DNA of 64,000 nucleotides. Source: Branchipolynoe longqiensis. Lineage: Eukaryota; Annelida; Polychaeta; Phyllodocida; Polynoidae. The DNA is taken from the NCBI GenBank assembly GCA_030323885.1, contig CM059199.1, positions 76,728,781 to 76,792,780 on the forward strand, written 5' to 3'. Of the stretch, positions 24,501 to 38,400 are shown one piece after another. How positions within the stretch are numbered: the first letter of the stretch is position 1; every line of letters starts with the position of its first letter. The notes beneath the pieces are model-generated. The model saw only the letters and a program-made list of their open reading frames with translations. It was not told where the DNA came from and searched no databases. A program made the position numbers and the translations under genes.

Positions 24501-27500
24501 CATTGTAACTAGTGATGCTAACCCATCTCATGGTATCACGGTGTGTGTGAGCATGTTAACCATTGTAACTAGTGATGCTAACCCATCTCATGGTATCACT
24601 GTGTGTGTGTGAGCATGTTAACCATTGTAACTAGTGATGCTAACCCATCTCATGGTATCACGGTGTGTGTGAGCATGTTAACCATTGTAACTAGTGATGC
24701 TAACCCATCTCATGGTATCACGGTGTGTGTGAGCATGTTAGCCATTGTAATTAGTGATGCTAACCCATCTCATGGTATCACGGTGTGTGTGAGCATGTTA
24801 ACCATTGTAACTAGTGACGCTAACCCATCTCATGGTATCATGGTGTGTGTGAGCATGTTAACCATTGTAACCAGTGATACTAACCCATCTCATGGTATCA
24901 TGGTGTGTGTGAGAATGTTAACCATTGTAACTAGTGACGCTAACCGATCTCATGGTATCACGGTGTGTGTGAGCATGTTAACCATTGTAACTAGTGATGC
25001 TAACCCATCTCATGGTATCATGGTGTGTGTGAGCATGTTAACCATTGTAGCTACTGACGCTAACCCGTATCATGGTGTGTGTGTGAGCATGTTCATCAGT
25101 GTAACTAGTGATGCTAACCCATCTCATGGTATCATGGTGTGTGTGAGCATGTTAGCCATTGTAATTAGTGACGCTAACCCATTTCATGGTATCACGGTGT
25201 GTGTGAGAGCATGTTAATCATTGTAACTAGTGACGCTAACCCATCTGACTGTATTGTGTTTGTGTGTGTGTGTGAACATGTTAACCATTGTAACTAGTGA
25301 TGCTAACCCATCTCATGGTATCACGGTGTGTGTGAGCATGTTAGCCATTGTAACTAGTGATGCTAACCCATCTCATGGTATCAAGGTGTGTGTGAGCATG
25401 TTAATCATTGTAGCTACTGACGCTAACCCATCTCATGGTAGCATGGTGTGTGTGAGCATGTTAACCATTGTAACTAGTGACGCTAACCCATCTCATGGTA
25501 TCACGGTGTGTGTGTGAGCATGTTAGCCATTGTAGCTAGTGACGCTAACCCATCTCATGGTATCATGGTGTGTGTGAGCATGTTAACCATTGTAACTAGT
25601 GATGCTAACCCATCTCATGGTATCACAGTGTGTGTGTGAGCATGTTAATCATTGTAACTAGTGATGCTAACCCATCTCATGGTATCATGGTGTGTGTGAG
25701 CATGTTAATCATTGTAACTAGTGATGCTAACCCATCTCATGGTATCATGGTGTGTGTGAGCATGTTAATCATTGTAACTAGTGATGCTAACCCATCTCAT
25801 GGTATCATGGTGTGTGTGAGCATGTTAACCATTGTAATTAGTGATGCTAACCCGTCTCATGGTATCGTGGTGTGTGTGAGCATGTTAGCCATTGTAATTA
25901 GTGACGCTAACCCATTTATTGGTATCACGGTGTTTGTGAGCATGTTAACCATTGTAATTAGTGATGCTAACCCATCTCATGGTATCATGGTGTGTGTGAG
26001 CATGTTAACCATTGTAACTAGTGACGCTAACCCGTCTCATGGTATCATGGTGTGTGTGAGCATGTTAACCATTGTAATTAGTGATGCTAAGCCATCTCAT
26101 GGTATCACTGTGTGTGTGAGCATGTTAACCATTGTAACTAGTGACGCTAACCCGTCTCATGGTATCATGGTGTGTGTGAGCATGTTAACCATTGTAATTA
26201 GTGATGCTAACCCATCTCATGGTATCATGGTGTGTGTGAGCATGTTAACCATTGTAACTAGTGACGCTAACCCGTCTCATGGTATCATGGTGTGTGTGAG
26301 CATGTTAACCATTGTAACTAGTGACGCTAACCCATCTCATGGTATCATGGTGTGTGTGAGCATGTTAGCCATTGTAGCTAGTGACGCTAACCCATCTCAT
26401 GGTATCACTGTGTGTGTGAGCATGTTAACCATTGTAACTAGTGACGCTAACCCGTCTCATGGTATCACGGTGTGTGTGAGCATGTTAACCATTGTAACTA
26501 GTGATGCTAACCCATCTCATGGTATAATGGTGTGTGTGAGCATGTTAACCATTGTAATTAGTGATGCTAACCCATCTCATGGTATCATGGTGTGTGTGAG
26601 CATGTTAATCATTGTAACTAGTGACGCTAACCCATCTCATGGTATCGCTGTGTGTGTGAGCATGTTAATCATTGTAACTAGTGATGCTAACCCGTCTCAT
26701 GGTATCATGGTGTGTGTGTGAGCATGTTAACCATTGTAACTAGTGATGCTAACCCATCTCATGGTATCATGGTGTGTGTGAGCATGTTAACCATTGTAAC
26801 TAGTGATGCTAACCCATCTCATGGTATCATGGTGTGTGTGAGCATGTTAACCATTGTAACTAGTGATGCTAACCCATCTCATGGTATCATGGTGTGTGTG
26901 AGCATGTTAACCATTGTAACTAGTGACGCTAACCCATCTCATGGTATCACTGTGTGTGTGTGGTCCTGTTAATCATTGTAACTAGTGATGCTAACCCGTC
27001 TCATGGTATCATGGTGTGTGTGAGCATGTTAACCATTGTAACTAGTGATGCTAACCCATCTCATGGTATCATGGTGTGTGTGAGCATGTTAACCATTGTA
27101 ACTAGTGACGCTAACCCGTCTCATGGTATCGTGGTGTGTGTGAGCATGTTAGCCATTGTAATTAGTGACGCTAACCCGTCTCATGGTATCACGGTGTGTG
27201 TGAGCATGTTAACCATTGTAACTAGTGATGCTAACCCATCTCATGGTATAAGTGGTGTGTGTGGTCCTGTTAACCATTGTAACTAGTGAGGCTAACCCGT
27301 CTCATGGTATCACGGTGTGTGTGAGCATGTTAATCATTGTAACTAGTGAGGCTAGCCCATCTGCATGTATCACTGTGTGTGTGTGAGCATGTTAACCATT
27401 GTAACTAGTGACGCTAACCCGTCTCATGGTATCATGGTGTGTGTGAGCATGTTAATCATTGTAACTAGTGAGGCTAGCCCATTTGACAGATCGTGGTGTG

Positions 27501-30274
27501 TGTGTGTGGTCCTGTTAACCATTGTAACTAGTGACGCTAACCCGTCTCATGGTATCATGGTGTGTGTGAGCATGTTAACCATTGTAACTAGTGACGCTAA
27601 CCCGTCTCATGGTATCATGGTGTGTGTGAGCATGTTAACCATTTTAACTAGTGACGCTAACCCGTCTCATGGTATCACGGTGTGTGTGAGCATGTTAACC
27701 ATTGTAGCTACTGACGCTAACCCGTATCATGGTGTGTGTGAGCATGTTAACCATTGTAACTAGTGAGGCTAGCCCATTTGACAGATCGTGGTGTGTGTGT
27801 GTGGTCCTGTTAACCATTGTAACTAGTGACGGTAACCCATGTCATGTGGCTGTATCGTGGTCTGTGCATATTCACATTATATTTTCTAACAGCTGATGAT
27901 CCTATTTTAATCATTCAGTTTTCTTTGCAGCAAAAAGTGCAGGAGGCGCGTATCAGCATTCAGCCGGCTGAAGATGAGGATGGTAAGGTGCTCGTTTGGA
28001 TATGGTTTCATCGCTGGTTGCTGTTTGTCCTTTACGAGGACTGTAGTAATCAGTCAGTGTTACGTGCAAAACGTAGCTGTCATTGAAACTGTACAGCAGA
28101 CTTAATTTTATATGAAGCAGTTTAATTTTGACAATAAAAAGTTTCATTGAGGTACAAAACTGGAAAATTCAAGACCTGCAATACAATTTACAACAAGTGT
28201 GTAACGCTCTTGGAATAAAGGTGACAATTATTTACTTAAAAATATGTAATACTTGCCAACTGCAAATATTACCGGACGTTGGTTGAATCAAAAAGAGCGC
28301 AAACTTCCCGCGTGGTAGGTCGGGAGTTAGAATCCTTGCCGAGTTTAACTAATCAAATACCAAATTGATACTTTGTTGCTCAGGGATGGAAGATATCCTC
28401 GATTTCGCGGATTTCCGCGATTTTTTTATTTTCACAAAATGCCAAGGTCAAGTACCCACTGAGTGCAAGGCATGCACATCATATAAACCCAATATCCTTT
28501 ATATAATCTAATATGCTAAACACATTGTATTCATGTGGAATGCAAATAAATTTGTTCAAAATCATAGTTTTTAAATTTAAGAAAAAGAATGAATCAAATC
28601 AAAGCCCCACCGTGCTGCCCACCCTCCCCAACAAAAATTTAAAAAAAACCATTAACAAATCTACAGTGATTCATTATCATCTGTTTCTGCTAAATGTGAC
28701 TGTTTTGTTTGACTGCTAGATCTGGATGATGGCTTTTCTGTGAAGCATGTGGCGACTGCGCGCTACCAGCGGAACCATCGCCTCATTAACGAGATCTTCA
28801 GTGACACGGTTGTACCTGACATCCGTACAGTGGTCACCACCTCGCGCATGTCCGTGCTGAAGCGACAAGTGCAGTCTCTTATGATGCACCAGGTACCGAC
28901 ATTGCTGCTAACTTTGTGTTATCTAGTGACAGAATTGATCTGTTTTGAATTGCATGTGTGAGTGATGGCAGTGTGTGACCCTTCATTGGTTACCTCCACC
29001 TGCAAACTTCAGGCATGGCCGTTGGCACTGCTAAGTCCTTTCAGTAATTGATTTTTTGTCACCAGCGTAACCTTAGATATGGGTTAATATATATTTTTTA
29101 ATATTTGCAGAAGAAGCTGGAAAGTGAGCTGTCACAGATCGAAGAGCGCCACAATGGAAAGAAGCGCAAGTTTGTGGATTCATCAGATGAGTTCAATGTG
29201 CAGCTCAAAAAGGTAGCATCCCAATCTGCATGCTTGTCATGGCTTCCGTCTATTATAGAACATTACAGTACAGCATGTCTCTACTGCAACCCGGTGGTGG
29301 TGGTGGTGAATATTGTAGGTAGCGTATGTCTACTAAGCCTGGTGAAGGGTCGTCAGATTGGAAATTCCGGTACAGTCAAACTGATGACTTTAAAAATGTA
29401 TACGTGTCACGACCTAGCCTAGCACTTAACGTTACTAGGACTACTACAATCAGGCAGTGTGTACTGTGGGTAAAGTGTGTGCGTACACTACAATCAGGCA
29501 GGCAGTGACTGTTAACTGTGCCCGTCCTGATATGACCTTAGATGTTGCTAGGACTTAAAACAACAACAAACAAACAAACTGTTAATTGTGGGTGCAGTGT
29601 GTGTGTGTATACTACAACCAGGCAGTGACGGGGTGTACTGTGGGTAAAGTGTGTGCGTACACTACAATCAGCCAGTGAGTGTACTGTGGGTAAAGTGTGT
29701 GTGTTTACTATAATCAGCCAGTGAGAGTGTACTGTGGGTAAAGTGTGTGCGTACACTACAATCGGGAAGGCAGTGACTGTTAACTGTGGGTGCAGTGTGT
29801 GTGTGTGTGTATACTACAACCAGGCAGTGACGGGGTGTACTGTGGGTACAGTGTCTGTGTATACTACAACCAGGCAGGTAGTGTCTACTGTGGGTACTGT
29901 GTGTGTGCATGTGTGTGTGTGTATACTACAACCAGGCTGGCAGTGTGTACTATGGGTACAGTGTCTGTGTATACTACAACCAGGCAGGTAGTGTCTACTG
30001 TGGGTACTGTGTGTGTGTGTGTGTGTATACTACAACCAGGCTGGCAGTGTGTACTGTGGGTACAGTGTGTGTGTGTGTGTGTGCGTGTATACTACAACCA
30101 GGCTGGCAGTGTGTACTATGGGTACAGTGTCTGTATACTACAACCAGGCAGGTAGTGTCTACTGTGGGTACTGTGTGTGTGTGTGTGTGTGTACTACAAC
30201 CAGGCCGGCAGTGTGTACTGTGGGTACAGTGTCTGTGTATACTACAACCAGGCAGGTAGTGTCTACTGTGGGTA

Positions 30275-30319
<45 letters not shown>

Positions 30320-30599
30320 ACAACCAGGCTGGCAGTGTGTACTGTGGGTACAGTGTCTGTGTATACTACAACCAGGCAGGTAGTGTCTACTGTGGGTACT
30401 GTGTGTGTGTGTGCGTGTATACTACAACCAGGCCGGCAGTGTGTACTGTGGGTACAGTGTCTGTATACTACAACCAGGCAGGTAGTGTCTACTGTGTGTG
30501 TGTGTGTGTGTGTGTGTATACTACAACCAGGCTGGCAGTGTGTACTGTGGGTACAGTGTCTGTGTATACTACAACCAGGCAGGTAGTGTCTACTGTGGG

Positions 30600-30634
<35 letters not shown>

Positions 30635-31813
30635 CTACAACCAGGCCGGCAGTGTGTACTGTGGGTACAGTGTCTGTGTATACTACAACCAGGCAGGTAG
30701 TGTCTACTGTGGGTACTGTGTGTGTGTGTGTGTGTATACTACAACCAGGCCGGCAGTGTGTACTGTGGGTACAGTGTCTGTGTATACTACAACCAGGCAG
30801 GTAGTGTCTACTGTGGGTACTGTGTGTGTGTGTGCGTGTATACTACAACCAGGCAGGTAGTGTCTACTGTGTGTGTGTGTGTGTGTATACTACAACCAGG
30901 CTGGCAGTGTGTACTGTGGGTACAGTGTCTGTGTATACTACAACCAGGCAGGTAGTGTCTACTGTGGGTACAGTGTGTGTGCATGTGTGTGTGTGTGTAT
31001 ACTACAATCAGGCAGGCAGTGACTGTTAACTGTGGGTGCAGTGTGTGTGTGTTTACTATAATAAGCCAGTGAGAGTGTGTACTGTGGGTAAAGTGTGTGC
31101 GTACACTACAATCAGCCAGTGAGTGTACTGTGGGTAAAGTGTGTGCGTACACTACAATCAGGCAGGCAGTGACTGTTAACTGTGGGTGCAGTGTGTGTGT
31201 GTTTACTATAATCAGCCAGTGAGAGTGTGTACTGTGGGTAAAGTGTGTGCGTACACTACAATCGGGAAGGCAGTGACTGTTAACTGTGGGTGCAGTGTGT
31301 GTGTGTGTTTACTATAATCAGCCAGTGAGAGTGTGTACTGTGGGTAAAGTGTCTGCGTATACTACAATCGGCAGGCAGTGTACTGTTAACTGTGGGTACA
31401 GTGTGTGTGTGTGTGCGTGTATACTACAACCAGGCTGGCAGTGTGTACTGTGGGTACAGTGTCTGTGTATACTACAACCAGGCAGGTAGTGTCTACTGTG
31501 GGTACTGTGTGTGTGCATGTGTGTGTGTGTATACTACAACCAGGCTGGCAGTGTGTACTATGGGTACAGTGTCTGTGTATACTACAACCAGGCAGGTAGT
31601 GTCTACTGTGGGTACTGTGTGTGTGTGTGTGCGTGTATACTACAACCAGGCTGGCAGTGTGTACTGTGGGTACAGTGTCTGTGTATACTACAACCAGGCA
31701 GGTAGTGTCTACTGTGTGTGCGTGTGTGTATACTACAACCAGGCTGGCAGTGTGTACTGTGGGTACAGTGTCTGTGTATACTACAACCAGGCAGGTAGTG
31801 TCTACTGTGGGTA

Positions 31814-31857
<44 letters not shown>

Positions 31858-31939
31858 ATACTACAACCAGGCCGGCAGTGTGTACTGTGGGTACAGTGTC
31901 TGTGTATACTACAACCAGGCAGGTAGTGTCTACTGTGGG

Positions 31940-31974
<35 letters not shown>

Positions 31975-32053
31975 ACAACCAGGCTGGCAGTGTGTACTGT
32001 GGGTACAGTGTCTGTGTATACTACAACCAGGCAGGTAGTGTCTACTGTGGGTA

Positions 32054-32095
<42 letters not shown>

Positions 32096-32288
32096 ATACT
32101 ACAACCAGGCTGGCAGTGTGTACTGTGGGTACAGTGTCTGTGTATACTACAACCAGGCAGGTAGTGTCTACTGTGGGTACAGTGTGTGTGTGTGCGCGTG
32201 TATACTACAACCAGGCCGGCAGTGTGTACTGTGGGTACAGTGTCTGTGTATACTACAACCAGGCAGGTAGTGTCTACTGTGGGTACAG

Positions 32289-32319
<31 letters not shown>

Positions 32320-32408
32320 TGTATACTACAACCAGGCCGGCAGTGTGTACTGTGGGTACAGTGTCTGTGTATACTACAACCAGGCAGGTAGTGTCTACTG
32401 TGGGTACA

Positions 32409-32440
<32 letters not shown>

Positions 32441-35400
32441 ATACTACAACCAGGCCGGCAGTGTGTACTGTGGGTACAGTGTCTGTATACTACAACCAGG
32501 CAGGCAGTGACAGTATGAATAGATAAATTATTGCTGACCCAAGTAAAATGTGCGCAGTTTTGGCTGTTCTTGATACTAGTGAACGTCCTATATTTTCTAA
32601 GTTCTAATTCCACTTACCAAACCTAAATGTCACATGCTGCTTGTGATGATCTAACAAATGCTTCTTGGTTCTCCCCCGTTTGCGATGTTATGATGACTGG
32701 GTGATAATAAACAATATTTTAAAAAACACTTAAAAATAGCAATGATTATACTTATCCCTTCAGTTTAATGGAGTAGAAAAATACTTTGCCTTAAATTACA
32801 CATATTTACAAATCACATGTGACAAGTATGATTGGCTACGTACACAATGTAACTGGTGCTTGTGGTTTAGTTGTGTGAGAGTCGTCCAACCGTGACGGAC
32901 ACCATGTTCACCGACATGATGAACAAGGCGAAGGAGGAGCTGCGTGAGCGCCACCGCCAGATGATTGCCCAAGAGCAGGAGCGCCACAAGGCAGTCGTGA
33001 GTGTTTGTATCCTTTCCTTTCCCCCCAGAATTAGTTCAATTTGTTGCTAGGACGCAAAACAACAACAAACGTGATGGTGTAACTTCGATATTGTACCTTT
33101 AACAAGTAATGCTCAGTTAGAATGGGCTCCCTTTGCCCTGCTGGGTGCGGCTTTTCCCACACCGGACGCAGCGGCTGAATCGGGAGAGTGCGGGCCTCGT
33201 GTGTGGGAGATCGGCAGTTCGGTTCCCTGTCGAGTCAAACCAATGACTTAGAAAATTTATACTTGTTCCTTCCTAGCCTGGTGCTCGGCATTACTAGGAT
33301 AGGACAAGGATTGGTTAGCTCAGTATCAGGATAATATGACTCAGTGGGATATCTGGCCATTCTGCCATTGGCCTGATTTCCCAGTGGGGCAGCACTATAA
33401 AGCCACCATGAGTGCATCGTCACAACTCGGTACCTGTTCTGATATGACCTTAGTTGTTGCCAGGATGTAAAACTCAACCAACCAACAAACCAACTTTCCG
33501 AGTGGTGTAGTCATGTGGTAGTAGGTAGTAGGTAGTAGTTGAAAGAGTACTTTGTAACAGGATTGATGGGAAAGTTCAACTTGACCCAGCCGATGAGTAA
33601 TTTGTGTACTAGAAGTTGAGAGACTACGAAATGCTGTTTTTTTAAAAGTTCTTCCTACTGGTTATAGGAAGAACAACGCCAACGTGAGGACGTGGACCGA
33701 CAGCGTGAGGACGAAGTGAGACGAACGGTTGATGATGTGACAAACAAACAAGTCACAGAGCAGGTACGGCCTAGTCACCAGTCTGCCACGGCAGGGTGGA
33801 GGAGCGCAGATTACATTCAGAGAATTTTCTTTTTTTCTTTTCTTTTGGTGATGGTGCCCATAATGGTTACGTCTAATGAGTTGTTTTCGCCACTAGACAG
33901 TAATAGTCTCGTGGTTTCCCCTTGTTTTGTTACTTTCAGTTGTGTAGTTATCTACTGCAGGCGCTCTTTCTCTGTAAGCAGTCTACCACATCTTCCTACC
34001 CTCTGTGAGTTTGTGACTTCTACAATTGAATAGGTCAGCGCTCTGTCTGGACTGTATATAGATGCCATCCCCCATGTCTCGGAAAGCCTCATCGAGCATT
34101 GCTGATGGGAAGATGGAGAAGAGTGTGGGGCCCCAGTACACAACCTTGCTTGACCCCATTGGTAACCCCGAACGATTCCGAGACTTCCCCTCCAGCACTA
34201 ACGTTCACCATCATTCCTGTATGTAGAGCCTCGATCATAGTTGTGGACTTCTCTTGGCATCCGTACTTCCTCAGTAGCTGCCATAGCCCGGTCCTCCCGA
34301 CTGTATCAAATCAGCCTTAGTGAAATAATATATACACGTGTACATATTGCAAGTGCCTAAATGCTTATTTATGTGTCGTTGAGGGTGTTTTTAAAAACCC
34401 ACAGAAACTTGAGGACTAGAGCAGGCCTTAAACCCACACTTCTGCCATTCAGGAGCTATGGTCCTCACCATTGGGCTCTCTAGGCCACCAAGTGGAAATG
34501 TGCTATGTAAGCAGTATGATATGAACAAGTTAACGCTTTCCCATTTCAAAATGTTGGCAGCTGTGGCTTTAAGTGTTTTTTTAGCAGTTTGGGAACAATA
34601 TGTAATTATATCACATTCCTGTTATGTTTGAGTATCATTAAACACGAAAAACTATTGAAATATATATATGGGCCCTAGTCCGTGATTCACACAAAAATCA
34701 TTACTCTTTCCCATTTTCAAATGTTGGCAGCTATGAATTCCATGCGTGTGTACATGTATATATATGCTGTACAAGAATTATACGAGTATAATAACACGGA
34801 ATATTATACTATCCTAGCACCCACACACCAGTAATCGAGTGCTTGAACCTCACCTGCTCATCTACTTCTCATGCCGCAGGTCCAACGCTGGCGCCACCGC
34901 TCGCCTCGCTGTCCTACTCAGCTGCCGCTGAGAATTTTTTTTCTTTAGTTAGTCTAGCAGTGCATTGAGCTCCATTTTGATTAAATTTTTATGTTTCTAT
35001 TGTCTGTGTACTTTTTTCATCTCACTACATGAAAGTAAATATCACTGGATATTAAAAAATTGTCATGTCAAAATAAGAAAAGCTAAGTGCAAAAATCGTT
35101 TAAAGCCCTATTGATTGATTGACCCAGTTTGTCTCTGACGCGGTCAGGTGTGAAGTCGCTCATTCCTCATACCTCATTCCCTGATCAGGCGAAGCTGCAG
35201 GAAGAGCAGGAGAAAACGCCGCCGCCACCAGAGACAGCGGCTGCAGAAAAGCTGACTGGCGACACGGCAGAGCCTTCCCCGGTCCCCGGGGTCTGTGAGC
35301 CACTGGCTGAGGAGCCTGCAGGCCGCCCGGACCAGCACGTCGCCATGGACACGGCTGAGCCGACCAGCACTCAGGTGAGGCTGCTGGTGTCATTCATGTT

Positions 35401-38400
35401 GCAAAGTTCCATGAAAGCCAAGTCACTTGTGTAGATTTGAATCAGCTTTGTTAATAATGATTATATTACTGCATAGAAACTAGAAGGAATACCAAGTCAC
35501 TTGTGCAGATTTGACCCTACATCAGCTTTGTTAATGATTATATTACTGCATAGAAAGTAGAAGGAATACCAAGTCACTTGTGCAGATTTGACCCTACATC
35601 AGCTTTGTTAATGATTATATTACTGCATAGAAAGTAGAAGGAATACCAAGTCACTTGTGCAGATTTGACCCTACATCAGCTTTGTTAATGATTATATTAC
35701 TGCATAGAAAGTAGAAGGAATACCAAGTCACTTGTGCAGATTTGACCCTACATCAGCTTTGTTAATGATTATATTACTGCATAGAAAGTAGAAGGAATAC
35801 CAAGTCACTTGTGCAGATTTGACCCTACATCAGCTTTGTTAATAATGATTATATTACTGCATAGAAAGTAGAAGGAATACCAAGTCACTTGTGCAGATTT
35901 GACCCTACATCAGCTTTGTTAATGATTATATTACTGCATAGAAAGTAGAAGGAATACCAAGTCACTTGTGCAGATTTGACCCTACATCAGCTTTGTTAAT
36001 GATTATATTACTGCATAGAAAGTAGAAGGAATACCAAGTCACTTGTGCAGATTTGACCCTACATGACTTTGTTAATATGATTATATTACTGCATAGAAAG
36101 TAGAAGGAATACCAAGTCACTTGTGCAGATTTGACCCTACATCAGCTTGTTAATAATGATTATATTACTGCATATAAACGTAGAAGGAATACCAAGTCAC
36201 TTGTGCAGATTTGACCCTACATCAGCTTTGTTAATAATGATTATATTACTGCATAGAAAGTAGAAGGAATACCAAGTCACTTGTGCAGATTTGACCCTAC
36301 ATCAGCTTTGTTAATGATTATATTACTGCATAGAAAGTAGAAGGAATACCAAGTCACTTGTGCAGATTTGACCCTACATCAGCTTTGTTAATAATGATTA
36401 TATTACTGCATAGAAAGTAGAAGGAATACCAAGTCACTTGTGCAGATTTGACCCTACATCAGCTTTGTTAATGATTATATTACTGCATAGAAAGTAGAAG
36501 GAATACCAAGTCACTTGTGCAGATTTGACCCTACATCAGCTTTGTTAATGATTATATTACTGCATAGAAAGTAGAAGGAATACCAAGTCACTTGTGCAGA
36601 TTTGACCCTACATCAGCTTTGTTAATAATGATTATATTACTGCATAGAAAGTAGAAGGAATACCAAGTCACTTGTGCAGATTTGACCCTACATCAGCTTT
36701 GTTAATAATGATTATATTACTGCATATAAACTAGAAGGAATACCAAGTCACTTGTGCAGATTTGACCCTACATCAGCTTTGTTAATAATGATTATATTAC
36801 TGCATAGAAAGTAGAAGGAATACTAAGTCACTTGTGCAGATTTGACCCTACATCAGCTTTGTTAATGATTATATTACTGCATAGAAAGTAGAAGGAATAC
36901 CAAGTCACTTGTGCAGATTTGACCCTACATGAGCTTTGTTAATGATTATATTACTGCATAGAAAGTAGAAGGAATACCAAGTCACTTGTGCATATTTGAC
37001 CCTACATCAGCTTTGTTAATAATGATTATATTACTGCATAGAAACTAGAAGGAATACCAAGTCACTTGTGCAGATTTGACCCTACATGAGCTTTGTTAAT
37101 GATTATATTACTGCATAGAAAGTAGAAGGAATACCAAGTCACTTGTGTAGATTTGACCCTACATCAGCTTTGTTAATGATTATATTACTGCATAGAAAGT
37201 AGAAGGAATACCAAGTCACTTGTGCAGATTTGACCCTACATCAGCTTTGTTAATAATGATTATATTACTGCATAGAAACTAGAAGGAATACCAAGTCACT
37301 TGTGAAGATTTGACCCTACATCAGCTTTGTTAATGATTATATTACTGCATAGAAAGTAGAAGGACTACGAAGTCACTTGTGCAGATTTGACCCTACATGA
37401 GCTTTGTTAATGATTATATTACTGCATAGAAAGTAGAAGGAATACCAAGTCACTTGTGCAGATTTGACCCTACATCAGCTTTGTTAATAATGATTATATT
37501 ACTGCATAGAAAGTAGAAGGAATACCAAGTCACTTGTGCAGATTTGACCCTACTTCAGCTTTGTTAATAATGATTATATTACCGCATAGAAAGTAGAAGG
37601 AATACCAAGTCACTTGTGCAGATTTGACCCTACATCAGCTTTGTTAATAATGATTATATTACCGCATAGAAAGTAGAAGGAATACCAAGTCACTTGTGCA
37701 GATTTGACCCTACATCAGCTTTGTTAATAATGATTATATTACCGCATAGAAAGTAGAAGGAATACCAAGTCACTTGTGCAGATTTGACCCTACATCAGCT
37801 TTGTTAATAATGATTATATTACTGCATAGAAAGTAGAAGGAATACAAGTCACTTGTTCAGATTTGACCCTACATCAGCTTTGTTAATAATGATTATATTA
37901 CCGCATAGAAAGTAGAAGGAATACCAAGTCACTTGTGCAGATTTGACCCTACATCAGCTTTGTTAATAATGATTATATTACTGCATAGAAAGTAGAAGGA
38001 ATACCAAGTCACTTGTTCAGATTTGACCCTACATCAGCTTTGTTAATAATGATTATATTACTGCATAGAAAGTAGAAGGAATACCAAGTCAAGCTAACAA
38101 AACCTATCACTGCTCCAATCAGGGTTCGCACGTGTCGCCAAAAGTCTTCAATGTTCTTGAATTTAGATGTTAGCTTGGGTACCCTCAACTGTTCTTCAAT
38201 GTTCTTAAATCAACCCCCCCACTCCCCATCCCAATCCCCATCCCCTCACTCCTCTTAGCCACGCTCACCTGCCTACTGCACAATTTTGGTATCAAATTGT
38301 GTTGTCTCCTTGAAAACGTTGAAAATGTTCTTGAAAACATTTTGGGGTGCACACCAAAGTTAATTGGTCTGTTTTCACTTCATATATCTTCAGCATTATC

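Noticed and set aside
24603..27763. Long open frames (up to 363 codons) with a 20-residue repeat
   Set aside because: They coincide exactly with the 60-bp minisatellite. The period is divisible by three, units contain no stop in one frame, and the region lies inside a well-defined intron of SMARCE1.
29790..32391. Overlapping Val/Cys/Tyr-rich ORFs in all three forward frames
   Set aside because: TG-rich minisatellite with a 48-bp period. The same peptide words occur in every frame, which is an artefact of TG repeats rather than coding.
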